A stretch of 64,000 bases of DNA, taken from positions 224,951,094-225,015,093 of the forward strand of contig NC_073693.1 of the NCBI RefSeq assembly GCF_029784155.1. The letters run 5' to 3'. Numbering within the stretch: the stretch's first letter is position 1; each line of letters starts with the position of its first letter. The stretch is from Uranotaenia lowii (taxonomy: Eukaryota; Arthropoda; Insecta; Diptera; Culicidae). Position numbers and translations under genes: made by a program. Shown here piece after piece: positions 12,780 through 23,419 of the stretch. Below the pieces are notes generated by a model that saw only the letters and a program-made list of their open reading frames with translations, was not told where the DNA came from and ran no database searches.

Positions 12780-13535
12780 GTATCTTACTTGTATATTTTG
12801 CCGTTTATCGTGACAATCATCACTGATTTGCAGCTTCAGGGAATTGTCAGCCTTATTGAAAACAGATAACATTTTTTTGAGTTTTTCTCCTTGTTCTTCT
12901 CTGGAACATCCAGGTGAGACTTCTCAACGAAAAATTTCTTCCAGGAGATACGCCAGGAAACCGCTTAAAAATCGATTTGCTGTAATTTTTTCTCAAAATT
13001 TCACCCCGCCAGCTCTTTCCAATTGTCAGCGCACGGTTTGATCGCTATATTTTGTTTATTATATCGCATTTATCTGTGGTCAAATGTTCAAACTTTTCAA
13101 AATGAAGGATGACCTGGATTTAGTCGGTTGGACGAGCCAGAGAGAAGAATTGATCTTTTTTGTCATTTCTAAATCGAAATGTTCGGATTGTCCTTGATTA
13201 AACCTGCAAAGGTGAATTCACATTCTTTACTCTCATGTCAATCATCATCTTCACTTTATTTAAATTTTCGCTCATCGTTGGATTCCAAACGATTTCTAAG
13301 ATGAAATTTGGTCGAATGGTTGATTTCCAGCTGTTTTGGGGTCTCTCAAAGACACTTTTCTGGATTTTTCATGATCCCACCCAAAAATGTTGCTCAATGA
13401 ACATATTTATTGACATAGATTGTAACAGAATTTTGTAAACATCAAATTACTAGGTAGTTTTACTGAAATTTCATGCATTTAAAGTTGTTCAAAAAATAAA
13501 GTGTTTCATTTTTTTCTAATACTCTTCTTAAAGTG
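12780..13535 (+). mobile_element. Decayed copy of the GTGTTGCAT-ended MITE family
   Basis: The order of blocks matches 27177-27470 and the right terminus at 29.83 kb. A GCCGTTTATCGTG-like block comes first, then GATTTGCAGCTTC, then CTGAAATTTCATGCATTTAAAG, and finally AAAGTGTTTCATTTTTTTCT near 13500. Substitutions and indels are frequent, and the left end is not identifiable. Confidence 0.45.
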
Positions 13536-15090
13536 AAATTCTTTATCCTCTACATTCTAAATCAAGCAATAAAATCAATAGAATATTAAAATAAAAATTT
13601 AGGAGAAAATGAGTACCTATACCGAATTTCGATTTGATTGAGATTTGATTGTGAAATTGAAACTTTTGAGTCATGCCTATTTGTCATTAGAAATACTGTC
13701 TCTCATTAGTCATCAATACATCTCCATTTCGGGACAGCAATACGATGCCCCTTCACTGATTGCTCATGCTTATTATATCAAATTAAGTGATAACAGTAAA
13801 TAATGTAAAAATAATCACCAAAACCAGAACGTCAACTTGGCAGCTGGCTTGCTCTCGAAGCGATCAAAATTAAAAACTCGCCAATTCATCCCGGTCAGCG
13901 ATACTACCAGCTATTATTAGCATATTGATGTCCAAACAAAAATCCCTCGACCTCAACATCAACTCAACGGTGATGATTGATACCCGATTGGTGTTGAAAT
14001 ACAAACCGCTCACTTTTCTGTCATGATTGGGTTGAATATTTTCTCCGAAAAAAACGAAATGATACTTACGGGGGCAAAAAAGACGAATATTGATGAGCGT
14101 GTAATGTTGTTGCAGTGCAAAAAATGGTGATGTGACAATACAAATATTAACGCACCATTTTACGCAAAACCGGATTAGGTTTCAAAGTTGTTGTGCGATG
14201 AAATGTAACTATTTTTATACTCGAGTTTGAATTTTCGATGATTGATCACTTTAACGGGTCGTCAATTATCTCTTTGCTTTTACATTTTAACGAAAATGAC
14301 CTACCCAATTATGTAATATTTTGTTTTTAATTCGTTCATAATAGAGCGTGCAAGGTAGATTCTCACATCAAACGGACGCTATCGAATTAAAAAAGTTTGT
14401 TCGATGTGAAACCTGCCCGAACCGAACCGAGTCGAGCCAACTCGTTTTGATTCAATTTTGTAAACCATGTCACAACCACCCAACAGCAATGGATGGACGG
14501 ACTGGGCGCGAAATATTGACCCGCGAGGAACGGGTAGGTACGCTTAAAATGTCAAAAGCTGCTGCTGCCGCGAACAAAATGTATTTAAGGAATGGAAACT
14601 TTTAAATCATCATTCACCGTCGCGTCGGGTCCATATGCAGAAAAGAGAAGAAGCAGAAAAAATACAGCTCAACTCAAATCTACTCTGGTCCAACCACGAT
14701 ATCTCCACCGTCGAATACCGGTTTCGTTTACGATATTTTTTTTTCTTTCTTTTTCGTTCGCGCAAGTTGACGGCGGCAGGGATGCCGGGTGCTAACTATG
14801 TTGGAATATTTATTTTAAGTTTTTTTAGGTCCGATAAATGCTTCATCTTGATCGATTAGCTAGATTTTATTGCCGGAAGAACCAAGACAAATTTTAACCT
14901 TTTAAGGCGACCGTCAAACACTGGTTGAAGGTAGTTAGTTGATTTTCAGTTTTAACGCAAAGATTAAAGAAGATAATGTGTCAAATATCATTTTATCAAG
15001 CAACACTTCAATTATTTTTCTCGCATTTAATAGAAGACGTCTTTAACTAGAGTTTTTCAAATGGAAAGTTTCTAGATTGTCTTGAAATTG
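13536..15090. other. Noncoding DNA of mixed composition
   Basis: No gene recognised. Around 14340-14800 base composition is more balanced and several 67-85 codon ORFs overlap, but none shows a domain, and no splice-site chain links them. It could hold regulatory sequence; nothing here proves it. Confidence 0.35.
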
Positions 15091-15094
15091 CCTG

Positions 15095-15690
15095 AGTTGT
15101 CCCTGTTCTTAAACAAAGGTCAAACACAGATTCCAACAACTACCCTCCAATCTCAATTCTGCCAGTCCTAAGTAAACTCGAAAAAATGTTGGTCTCACGA
15201 ATTACAGATAATTTCCAACAACATTATCTACGAACACCAATAAGGATTCCGCTCAGGCTCAAGCACCACCACAGCAACCTGCGATGTATTTGCTGAAATT
15301 TATCACGCACTGTAGAAAAAAATCAAAATGGCCTTCCTTTTCTAGACCTCAAAAATGCATTTGACACTATTAACCACACTATCCTTTCGAGGAAATAAAT
15401 TAGCCCTCTATGGAATTCGTGGATAAGCGCACGATCTCATCAGAAGCTTTCTGTCTAATTGAATAAGTACGTAATGCTAAACGAAAAAACGGAAAAGGTC
15501 ATCTCCGCACCCCCCCCCCCCCCCCCCCTTAAAGTATGAGTGCCTCAAGGAAGTAACTTGGGCCCCTTGTTGTTACTCATCTACGTAAATCATTTGCCTA
15601 ATATGCAGCTCTACGGAAAACCACGGTTTTTGCTGATGATACCTGCTTTTTTATACAGAAACAAATCTCAACAATGAAACTCCTCTAGGT
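15095..15690 (+). pseudogene. Decayed non-LTR reverse transcriptase fragment
   Basis: Conceptual translation, with several frame changes and stops, keeps the order of non-LTR RT motifs. These are a PVLK..SNTDSNNYPPISILPVLSKLEK block, LDLKNAFDTINHTIL (motif A with its Asp), a PQGSNLGPLLLLIYVNHLPN-like block (motif B), and FADDT-like coding near 15638 (motif C). The pattern resembles CR1/L2-type LINEs more than the Jockey element in this window. A run of about 20 C residues near 15510 interrupts the region. Nothing is intact. Confidence 0.65.
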
Positions 15691-15769
15691 ATACTTCAGC
15701 GAAAACATGATTTTGAATCCATTTCGAACTGCTGAAATTGAACTATACGAACTTTTTGCCACATAAAGA

Positions 15770-15893
15770 GATCCTGATTCAGATTTTGATCTTGATGGTG
15801 ATGAGAAACCAGATCCTGATACTGATCCAAATCCCAATCGTGATCCTGACCCTGATTCTGATCCTTATCCTGATATTGACACTTATTCTAATC
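15770..15893 (+). repeat. Imperfect GATCCT hexamer tandem repeat
   Basis: About twenty units of the GATCCT/GATYYT type run in register, for example GATCCTGATACTGATCC and GATCCTGACCCTGATTCTGA. It lies just downstream of the RT relic. Its aspartate/proline-rich translation is closed by stops nearby and is not a gene. Confidence 0.7.
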
Positions 15894-16347
15894 TTGGGCT
15901 TCAAATAAGACCACAAAGATGATTTCAGGGTATTGTACCGCAGTTAGGCAATTTAGGAGCAAATTCATTTTTTTACACTTTTATCTTCTCTGTAGTATTT
16001 TTTTTCACAGCGAATCAATAAAAACATGATTCTAGTCAATCGTAGGCCAGGGTTCAAATGTTTTATCAAAGATTGCTCGTTAGCTTCAGCACAGACTGAT
16101 TGCGACCGCTTTTTTAAAAGTCTTTCGCAATGTTTTCGATAGAATCTGCAGGCTTCACATGTTTTCTCAAATATGATTTGGTATGGGGCCAAAAAGTTCT
16201 ATTCGGTCTCGCTTGAGGACAATTTGGCGGTTTCATTTCATATAGTACGATCTCTAGACTTTGTTTGATTGATACTAAGCCATCGTGTCATTTAAGTGAA
16301 TTTCCGGTCCACAGTTTTGTCCACCGGATTCGCTTTTTTTTTGTCCA

Positions 16348-17164
16348 TGTCACTGAACTGACCTTCGAAACCGAAAACAGCATTGAACACATCTTATCTC
16401 AAATGACAGTTCGAGGGTTTCGGAAATGAGTTCGAATGTTGTGAGAAGTGAGAAAAGAAGATATAGGCGCGTTAGGCGGGAAACTGTGGATCGAAAACAG
16501 AAGAGTAAAACAAAAACAATACGATTCGACTGAAATTATTGTTGTTGATATTCAAAACTAAAGCGTTATTCATAGTGGTTATTGTGAAATTGTTAACTTG
16601 TGCTAAACTCAAGTGCTAAGGTAGGCCTATAGTTGGAATATCCAATCTTGTATTCAATTCTAAATTAGAATTACTTAAATCTAGGCATCTGCAACTAATT
16701 CAAGGCACGGAAGGTGCAAATTGAGAATCTGCTGAGGAAGTCTAGCACAGGTACGCTTTACGCTTAGTATGTGAAGTGATATTCTAACGTTTACCTACTT
16801 TAGTTTAGGCTACAATACCACACAAGTGCGCGGTTTTGAATTTGTAATAGTGCGATAGTATCGAACTGGAGCAGAGGTGAGAAATTTGTAGAGAAACGTT
16901 TAATTCAATTTCTAACCTAAGATAATTAAAGGCGTAGGTGAATAGCGGAGGCCCATTACTGAAAATCGAGATAGAAGGAAACGTATAGAGAGTTCACTAA
17001 ACGTAAGATTGAGAATTGTAAAGATTATTCCTATATTTAATCAATGTTGAAATCGTAGGAATTTAAAACGTGTCCCGGTAGAGCTTCGAACGAATAAAAG
17101 GGAACGTTACGAATTTGGAAATCGAGCTTTCATTGTTACCAAGATCCGGAAGTAACAATTTACA
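16348..17164 (+). repeat. 5' LTR of the Bel/Pao element
   Basis: This 817-bp repeat has TG...CA termini. It contains an AATAAA polyadenylation-type hexamer at about 17093. It ends only 14 bp before the internal ORF begins, leaving almost no leader. A primer-binding site starting TGG directly after the LTR is not seen; the nearest TGG is at 17180, overlapping the start codon. Confidence 0.93.
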
Positions 17165-17178
17165 TTTTAAATTCGTTT

Positions 17179-20100
17179 ATGGTAATGTCCGATTCAGTCA
17201 GCACCGCAGCCACTGCTGCCCAAAAAGGTAAGAGCTTAGCTAGTAGTTCCCCTAAGGCGAAAAGTGATACCCCCCCTCAACTCAAGTCCGTTGCTCTTGG
17301 CCCTTATTCTGAGAACGGCAAAGCGAAACCATGTACGACAAAAAACAAGAAGAAAACTTCGTCCGAAAAACACTACCCTATAGCCAATAAAGATATTAGC
17401 CATACTTTCTCCGCGAAAACGGCCGTGAATGTCGGGCAAAGTTGTAGCACGTGTAAATTGGACGATAATAGCCAGATGGTTCAGTGCGACGATTGCAATG
17501 GATGGAATCACTTTAGTTGTGTGGGTGTGAATCAGAGTGTGGAGAATAAAAAGTGGAGTTGCGAACAGTGTCAGGCGAAGAAAATGACGGGTGCTACTAA
17601 GGTTGCCAGGAAAACTGTTGCAGCAAAGAAGGTCGAGAAGTCGAAACCGGAAAAACCCAGCGACGGAAAAAAGACCAAGGCTTCATATGCGACGAAAGAG
17701 AAGGAAGACTCTCAGCCGAAGAAACCCGTGGGAACCCCTAAACCATCGAAAGCAGCATCAGTGACGTCAGCGGGATCGAAAAGGTCAGCTAAAGCGCAGT
17801 TGGAGCTGCAGTTGCAGAAACTCGAAGCAGAACAGAAGCTGCTAGAAGAAAAAAAGATGCTGATGGAGAAACATTTCAGCATTCTTGAAGAGTTGGTCGA
17901 CCTGGAAAACGAAGAAGACGCCGATGAAGAAGAAGTGGTGCAGAACTGGTTAGGCATCGCGGGTGGAAGGCGCCAAGAAAATGAAGAAGATTATCCTAGT
18001 GCCCATGAAGAAGAAGAGCGCTCCGACGACGAAGAAGAGGAAGATGGAAAAATTGGTTCAAGCGATGATACCGAGGAGGAAACGGAGGTGAACAACAGCG
18101 ATGACTCTAGAGAGGACGAAAAAGGGGGAAACGACGATTCCACGTTCAATACCAAGGGTCATTCTACGCCAGCGAAGAAGGGCCTGTGGAAAGGCAAAGG
18201 CAAACGGACAGATGCCACCAGCAACCGGTCAAACCGTAGCCTGACGCGCAATCAACTTGCTGCCCGCCACGTCGTTGCCAAGGACCTGCCCATTTTCTCA
18301 GGGAATCCTGAAGAATGGCCGATGTTTTTCTCCACGTACGAAAGCACGACTCGCATGTGCGGTTACACAGACGACGAGAATATGCTGCGACTGAGGAGCT
18401 GCTTGAAGGGAGCTGCATTTGCTGCAGTACGAAGTTTCCTCCTACACCCGAGGACAGTGAATAAAGCAATCGACGCGCTAAAGCTGAAATTTGGACAGCC
18501 GCGATTCATAATTCAGTCGCTAAAGGAACGGGTTCTTTCCTTACCTGCACTCGATTCTGAATCAATGAACGAAATCGTTGACTTCGCGCTAGAGGTGCAG
18601 AACCTGACGGTGACCATCGACGCTTGTGGGCGGAAGGAGCTTAAGCGAGATTCTTCGTTGCTGAACGATCTAGTTGGTAAACTCTCCGGACCAATGCAAC
18701 TACAGTGGGCGAGATATACCAGAAGTCTTCGCAAGGTCAACTTGGTGACCTTCAGCAATTGGATTTACAGCATCGGAGAAGATGCTTGCTTGGTCTCTAA
18801 GCCGCGTAGTCTCGGAGAACCGCGTAAGATTCAGGAGTCACGCAATAGAGCAAAGGCCTTTGTGAATGCTCACACTGAACAGTATCGTCCTAGCGAAGAG
18901 GAGTATTGCTTCCATCAGCAATGTAGCAGCTTATCGACAGCTGGCGCGCGAAATCATAATACTGCAACATGCACTGTGTGCAAGGAATCGTGCTCAACTC
19001 TGGCGAAATGCAAGCGATTCCAGGAACTCTCGTATGACGGACGATGGGCGACAATACGTGAAACTGGAGTGTGTCAGATGTGCCTTAAGCAGCATAGAGG
19101 AGGGTGTCAATTCAGGAACTGTGGAGTCAACGGGTGCACCTTCCTACACCACCCATTGCTGCACAAAGAGCTGAACGTAGAGTCGACGACGATCCAGACG
19201 CCTGTACCCGCGCCTCGGGAAACGCGCTCCTGCAATACTCATACGTCGGGATCCAGCGCTAGTTTCTTCCGTTATGTTCCAGTTGTGGCGTATGGGAACG
19301 GGATTGTGATCCAGTGCTATGCCTTCTTGGATGACGGGTCCTCGGTGACGCTTATGGACCAAGATCTTGCGGATGAACTGAACTTGGCTGGAGAACCTCG
19401 TCGTTTGAATCTCAAATGGACTGGAGATACACACCGTACCGAAAATAACAGTCAGAGTGTCAGCTTCGAAGTGTCCGGCCTAAAAGGTGAGCGTTTTCGT
19501 CTAGGGGATGTACGAACAGTTAGCGGACTGCAACTACCGTCTCAGACACTCGACGCGCAACAACTTCAGGCCGAAAACTCCTATCTTCGAGGGATTCCCT
19601 TGGTGTCGTATCATAACATTCAGCCTCGTCTACTGATCGGCGTGCAGCATGCAAACATGACACTTGGGAGGGAGATTCGAGAAGGTGAACCTGGTCAGCC
19701 GATCGCCGTTAAAACTGCTTTAGGATGGACGATCTATGGTGGAGCGCCGACGGGAGAATCGCTGAACATGGTACACTACACGTATCACATAACCGCTTGC
19801 GACCTGACCCCAGAAGGGAAAGCTGAGGAGGAGTTTGAACGTGCTGTGCAATTCTCGAATAGTGAATCTTTGGTAGCAACTTGTCCGCGGCCTCCTGTGA
19901 TCAGTGACTTACCGACATTGGCTCGATCGCCTACACACGCCGGTATTCATCATTTGGAGAAAATGGAGGTGGCTATAGGGAGTAGAGTTGAGAAAGCTAT
20001 AGGGAGTAGAGTTGAGAAGAGACGGGAGGATCCTCTGACTAACCATAATATTCGCAGGGTCTACTTTAAATTCGCTAGCTCTTTAACCTCGAACCTACGC

Positions 20101-20643
20101 AAAATTAGGGAAATCAACTTCTCTAGAATCGATCGAGAGTTGAATCACGAGTTGCAGCCTGTATACCAGTTCAAGAAGTTTCAGAAGCTTGTTTTAGCGT
20201 CCACCATCTGGTGTTTCAATCCACCGGTAGCTTCCCATATGAGAGGGAGCTGGAAACAACTTATGCAATCCACCAAGCGCACCTTAATGGAGTTGCAGTC
20301 ACAACATCGTCAGAAAGAGGGGGAACTTCGGAGCACCTTGGTCGAGGTTGAAAGCATCATCAACAAACGGTCGCTTACCCCTGCACTCATCGTGGAAGAC
20401 GTCACACCTGCGCACATGCCGAATCACTCGAAATGGGATAGGTCCGCCGATCTCCACCCCGTAATCGATTCCCTGGGAACGGAAAATCGGGACGGGCAAG
20501 TATGTCCCGTAACAGTTTCGACGATGGAAATGGTGTACGAAGGGACAGTTGATGAGGTTAAGGCGCTAGGCTTGAGAGCTAAGGAAGAGTTTACTGGCTC
20601 AGAGACGGAGTCAGAAAACTGGGGGGGAGTGTCACTGAACTGA
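17179..20643 (+). CDS. Bel/Pao Gag-protease polyprotein with integrase tail (RT core deleted)
   Basis: A 1154-codon uninterrupted ORF. Order of parts: a lysine-rich N-terminus; a PHD-type zinc finger at about residues 87-131 (Cys4-His-Cys3, CSTCKLDD...CDDCNGWNHFSC...WSCEQC); a coiled-coil-like, Glu-rich segment at about 205-315; a DUF1759-like Gag domain from about 368 (DLPIFSGNPEEWPMFF); a Cys/His cluster at about 576-660 ending HHPLLH; and a DUF1758/A17 protease with LDDGSSVTLMD near 714. After about residue 925 the expected RT, RNase H and integrase core are absent. The sequence resumes at an integrase-like tail (WCFNPPVASHMRGSW, VESIINKRSLTPA). In related integrases the position after GSW is usually the catalytic Glu; here it is Lys. 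Two 24-bp direct repeats (19972-19995, 19996-20019) lie at the junction. The start is ATG at 17179, with a second ATG at 17185. The last codons run into the 3' LTR. Confidence 0.88.
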   Translation: MVMSDSVSTAATAAQKGKSLASSSPKAKSDTPPQLKSVALGPYSENGKAKPCTTKNKKKTSSEKHYPIANKDISHTFSAKTAVNVGQSCSTCKLDDNSQMVQCDDCNGWNHFSCVGVNQSVENKKWSCEQCQAKKMTGATKVARKTVAAKKVEKSKPEKPSDGKKTKASYATKEKEDSQPKKPVGTPKPSKAASVTSAGSKRSAKAQLELQLQKLEAEQKLLEEKKMLMEKHFSILEELVDLENEEDADEEEVVQNWLGIAGGRRQENEEDYPSAHEEEERSDDEEEEDGKIGSSDDTEEETEVNNSDDSREDEKGGNDDSTFNTKGHSTPAKKGLWKGKGKRTDATSNRSNRSLTRNQLAARHVVAKDLPIFSGNPEEWPMFFSTYESTTRMCGYTDDENMLRLRSCLKGAAFAAVRSFLLHPRTVNKAIDALKLKFGQPRFIIQSLKERVLSLPALDSESMNEIVDFALEVQNLTVTIDACGRKELKRDSSLLNDLVGKLSGPMQLQWARYTRSLRKVNLVTFSNWIYSIGEDACLVSKPRSLGEPRKIQESRNRAKAFVNAHTEQYRPSEEEYCFHQQCSSLSTAGARNHNTATCTVCKESCSTLAKCKRFQELSYDGRWATIRETGVCQMCLKQHRGGCQFRNCGVNGCTFLHHPLLHKELNVESTTIQTPVPAPRETRSCNTHTSGSSASFFRYVPVVAYGNGIVIQCYAFLDDGSSVTLMDQDLADELNLAGEPRRLNLKWTGDTHRTENNSQSVSFEVSGLKGERFRLGDVRTVSGLQLPSQTLDAQQLQAENSYLRGIPLVSYHNIQPRLLIGVQHANMTLGREIREGEPGQPIAVKTALGWTIYGGAPTGESLNMVHYTYHITACDLTPEGKAEEEFERAVQFSNSESLVATCPRPPVISDLPTLARSPTHAGIHHLEKMEVAIGSRVEKAIGSRVEKRREDPLTNHNIRRVYFKFASSLTSNLRKIREINFSRIDRELNHELQPVYQFKKFQKLVLASTIWCFNPPVASHMRGSWKQLMQSTKRTLMELQSQHRQKEGELRSTLVEVESIINKRSLTPALIVEDVTPAHMPNHSKWDRSADLHPVIDSLGTENRDGQVCPVTVSTMEMVYEGTVDEVKALGLRAKEEFTGSETESENWGGVSLN
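20621..20629 (+). other. Polypurine tract
   Basis: GGGGGGGAG lies directly before the TG of the 3' LTR, the standard position for plus-strand priming in LTR elements. Confidence 0.8.
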
Positions 20644-21446
20644 CCTTCGAAACCGAAAACAGCATTGAACACATCTTATCTCAAATGACAGTTCGAGGGT
20701 TTCGGAAATGAGTTCGAATGTTGTGAGAAGTGAGAAAAGAAGATATAGGCGCGTTAGGCGGGAAACTGTGGATCGAAAACAGAAGAGTAAAACAAAAACA
20801 ATACGATTCGACTGAAATTATTGTTGTTGATATTCAAAACTAAAGCGTTATTCATAGTGGTTATTGTGAAATTGTTAACTTGTGCTAAACTCAAGTGCTA
20901 AGGTAGGCCTATAGTTGGAATATCCAATCTTGTATTCAATTCTAAATTAGAATTACTTAAATCTAGGCATCTGCAACTAATTCAAGGCACGGAAGGTGCA
21001 AATTGAGAATCTGCTGAGGAAGTCTAGCACAGGTACGCTTTACGCTTAGTATGTGAAGTGATATTCTAACGTTTACCTACTTTAGTTTAGGCTACAATAC
21101 CACACAAGTGCGCGGTTTTGAATTTGTAATAGTGCGATAGTATCGAACTGGAGCAGAGGTGAGAAATTTGTAGAGAAACGTTTAATTCAATTTCTAACCT
21201 AAGATAATTAAAGGCGTAGGTGAATAGCGGAGGCCCATTACTGAAAATCGAGATAGAAGGAAACGTATAGAGAGTTCACTAAACGTAAGATTGAGAATTG
21301 TAAAGATTATTCCTATATTTAATCAATGTTGAAATCGTAGGAATTTAAAACGTGTCCCGGTAGAGCTTCGAACGAATAAAAGGGAACGTTACGAATTTGG
21401 AAATCGAGCTTTCATTGTTACCAAGATCCGGAAGTAACAATTTACA
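20630..21446 (+). repeat. 3' LTR of the Bel/Pao element
   Basis: It has the same 817-bp length as the 5' LTR, and no difference was found by reading. Its AATAAA hexamer lies at about 21375. It is followed by GTCCA, the second copy of the target duplication. Confidence 0.93.
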
Positions 21447-21451
21447 GTCCA

Positions 21452-22490
21452 AGAAGCTGCTTTTCTATTCATACTTCCGAATCGAAATTCAGACCGCTCC
21501 AATGATTACTTTTTCCATTTTTGCCAGCTGGCTCAGCGAAAAGTGGATAGTACATCATTTGTAAACGATATTTTTGCGCTTTTCCGGGGAAATGCTTCTT
21601 ATTTTCGCAACACTTTGACCATCCCGAACAGTATATCACTTCGCTTCTTTTTCTTCTGCTTCTGATATATCTTAAGACGCAATCTTCCCACTTTTTAAGT
21701 TAAACTGTAAACAACATTACCCAGCAGAAATCAGCTGTTTAAACGTCATCTGGAACAAGATTATTATTAGAACACAAGGTTCTATGACTGTCAGTATGTA
21801 GCCGAGGAGAGCGCGGTGAGGTTCAGTGAGTTTATTTGTAAACATCGGTAGATTTGTTCGAACTGAGGGCTTTGTTGGCAAACATATTCCACGAAGTCCA
21901 AAGTTGCCAAACCAAAATGGCTGATTCGGGAATTTAGCATATTGTTACACCTTCTATCTATACACACCTTGATCTGGAATGAGCATGATTGTATTAAAAT
22001 CGTGCTTAAACATAATGGGACACCCTATGGCTACTAAGGTTTCCAAAATAACAGAAAACTTTAGAATTTCACAATATTTTGAGCAAATTTGCGCCATACA
22101 ATTCACAAATTAACACTTTTTTCCAAATTTAAAGTTTTCATATCACCAAAGACTTTGAATTTCTTATTCTATTTCTTGTTTAAATCTTTACGTAAATAAA
22201 AAAAATTGTTCAATTTTTAAGCGACTTACATAAAACCCTTCCATCACAGAAACCCTTCACAGAATTTGGAAAGGCTTCATATGAGGATTCTGAAAAATCT
22301 AAATCAATTCAACCCAAAACATTGTTTTTTATAACCCTTGTACTAGTACATCTGCCAGTCCAGTCCAGACATTCAACACAGAAAGACTCATGTGAACTTT
22401 TAATTTGAAAACTGTGACTGTGACCAAAAAAAGTTACGCAACTTGGAGCTTATGTGCCTTTCAATGGGTGAGATAAAGATGTACGACATA
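21452..22490. other. Noncoding flank of the Bel/Pao insertion
   Basis: AT-rich sequence without a recognisable gene or repeat boundary. The 5' flank (15900-16340) is similar in character, so the Bel/Pao element appears to have landed in noncoding DNA. Confidence 0.4.
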
Positions 22491-22492
22491 TA

Positions 22493-22919
22493 CAGTACCG
22501 TTCATAATTGTAGAGAAATTGAAAGCACGCGCACTGTCACTTCGACTTTGAACTTCCATAACTTTTTACTTTGATTATATTTTTTGATCAAATTTTCCGC
22601 GTTAGATAGATCAACTATAACACTATTTTAACACAAAATTTGAGCTTTCTGGAGTTTGTGTGGCCTGAGATACAGTAATTCTACGAAAATCGGACTTTTT
22701 GAACTTATACCATTCAAACTGCAATATCTCAAAAACTACACTACATTTTTTATTGAAATTTTGCAGAGTGATTGTTGAATTATTAACTTAGCATGTCTGT
22801 TTTTGAAAAGTTCTATCGAAGGGATCAAAAGTTACGCAAGGTGCAATATTTCAGGCATGAATCTAAACATGCGATTTCTATAGAATTTTGTACGATTCAT
22901 GAGAACAATGAACGGTACG
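22493..22919. mobile_element. TA-flanked MITE (CAGTACCGTTCAT ends)
   Basis: The left end CAGTACCGTTCATAATTG pairs with the right end CAATGAACGGTACG as imperfect inverted repeats. TA dinucleotides flank both ends (22491-22492, 22920-22921). The interior is 427 bp and noncoding. An ACATGT-rich simple repeat follows directly (about 22920-22940). Classed as a Tc1/mariner-type nonautonomous element by its target and ends. Confidence 0.6.
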
Positions 22920-23012
22920 TACATGTACATGTACATGTATACGAGAGTATCCGAAGCAGGTTGTTTACATATTTCAATACAGCCGGACCTGCATCTGTTT
23001 TAATCTGTTGTA

Positions 23013-23091
23013 AGGGCCGTCCAAATATTACGTAAGGCGATTTCCGATCATTTTCGACAGCCCCTTTCCCCCCTACGTAACAAATTCAAAT
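23013..23091. mobile_element. Half copy of the ATTACGTAA palindromic MITE
   Basis: GGGCCGTCCAAATATTACGT, followed by a C-rich stretch and CCTACGTAACAAATTC, matches one arm plus the centre of the MITE at 41610-41774. The other arm is missing. Confidence 0.6.
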
Positions 23092-23249
23092 AATCCCAAA
23101 AATGTGCTGAAACGTGCATCGCGCCAAAGATTACTACCTTCGAAACTACTCGCATAAGTAAAGACTCGAGCTCTTGAGCAAATAATGCTTTACCACTACA
23201 TGCAAATATTCAAGAGAAAAAATATTTAAGGGGTTTTCATTTTATTGGA

Positions 23250-23400
23250 TTATTCATCCCAGAAACAAGAAAATAAAAGAATTGAAAAAACACCGCCCGA
23301 GAGTGAGCATCGAACTCAAAACAACTTTCTCAACTGTCTTGCCAGTCAGACCACTTTACCAGTGTACTACCTGGGTCAGTTGGAGCACAAGGGTTCATTG
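23250..23400 (-). mobile_element. Probable tRNA-derived SINE head
   Basis: Read on the minus strand, this shows an A-box-like TGGTAAAGTGGTCTGA followed by a B-box-like GAGTTCGATGC, then a tail ending in T- and A-rich sequence. The A-to-B spacing is longer than in a normal tRNA and the acceptor stem does not close, so a functional tRNA gene is unlikely. The short ORFs on the plus strand are incidental. Confidence 0.45.
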
Positions 23401-23419
23401 TCATGGGCTTTCCGTCACG

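Larger units (their letters stand above)
16348..21446 (+). mobile_element. Bel/Pao LTR retrotransposon, internally deleted
   Basis: Two 817-bp direct repeats (16348-17164 and 20630-21446) start TGTCAC and end TTTACA. They appear identical by eye. The 5-bp flank GTCCA occurs immediately before the first LTR (16343-16347) and after the second (21447-21451), a perfect target-site duplication. A polypurine tract sits against the 3' LTR. The interior holds one ORF with Gag, PHD finger, zinc-binding and aspartic protease regions and the tail of an integrase; RT, RNase H and most of the integrase are missing. Identical LTRs plus the intact duplication point to a recent insertion, and hence to mobilisation by enzymes supplied from another copy. 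Confidence 0.93.

Noticed and set aside
15510..15530. C homopolymer as a functional element
   Set aside because: Likely a simple repeat or sequencing weakness within a dead RT; the same holds for the C run near 34147.
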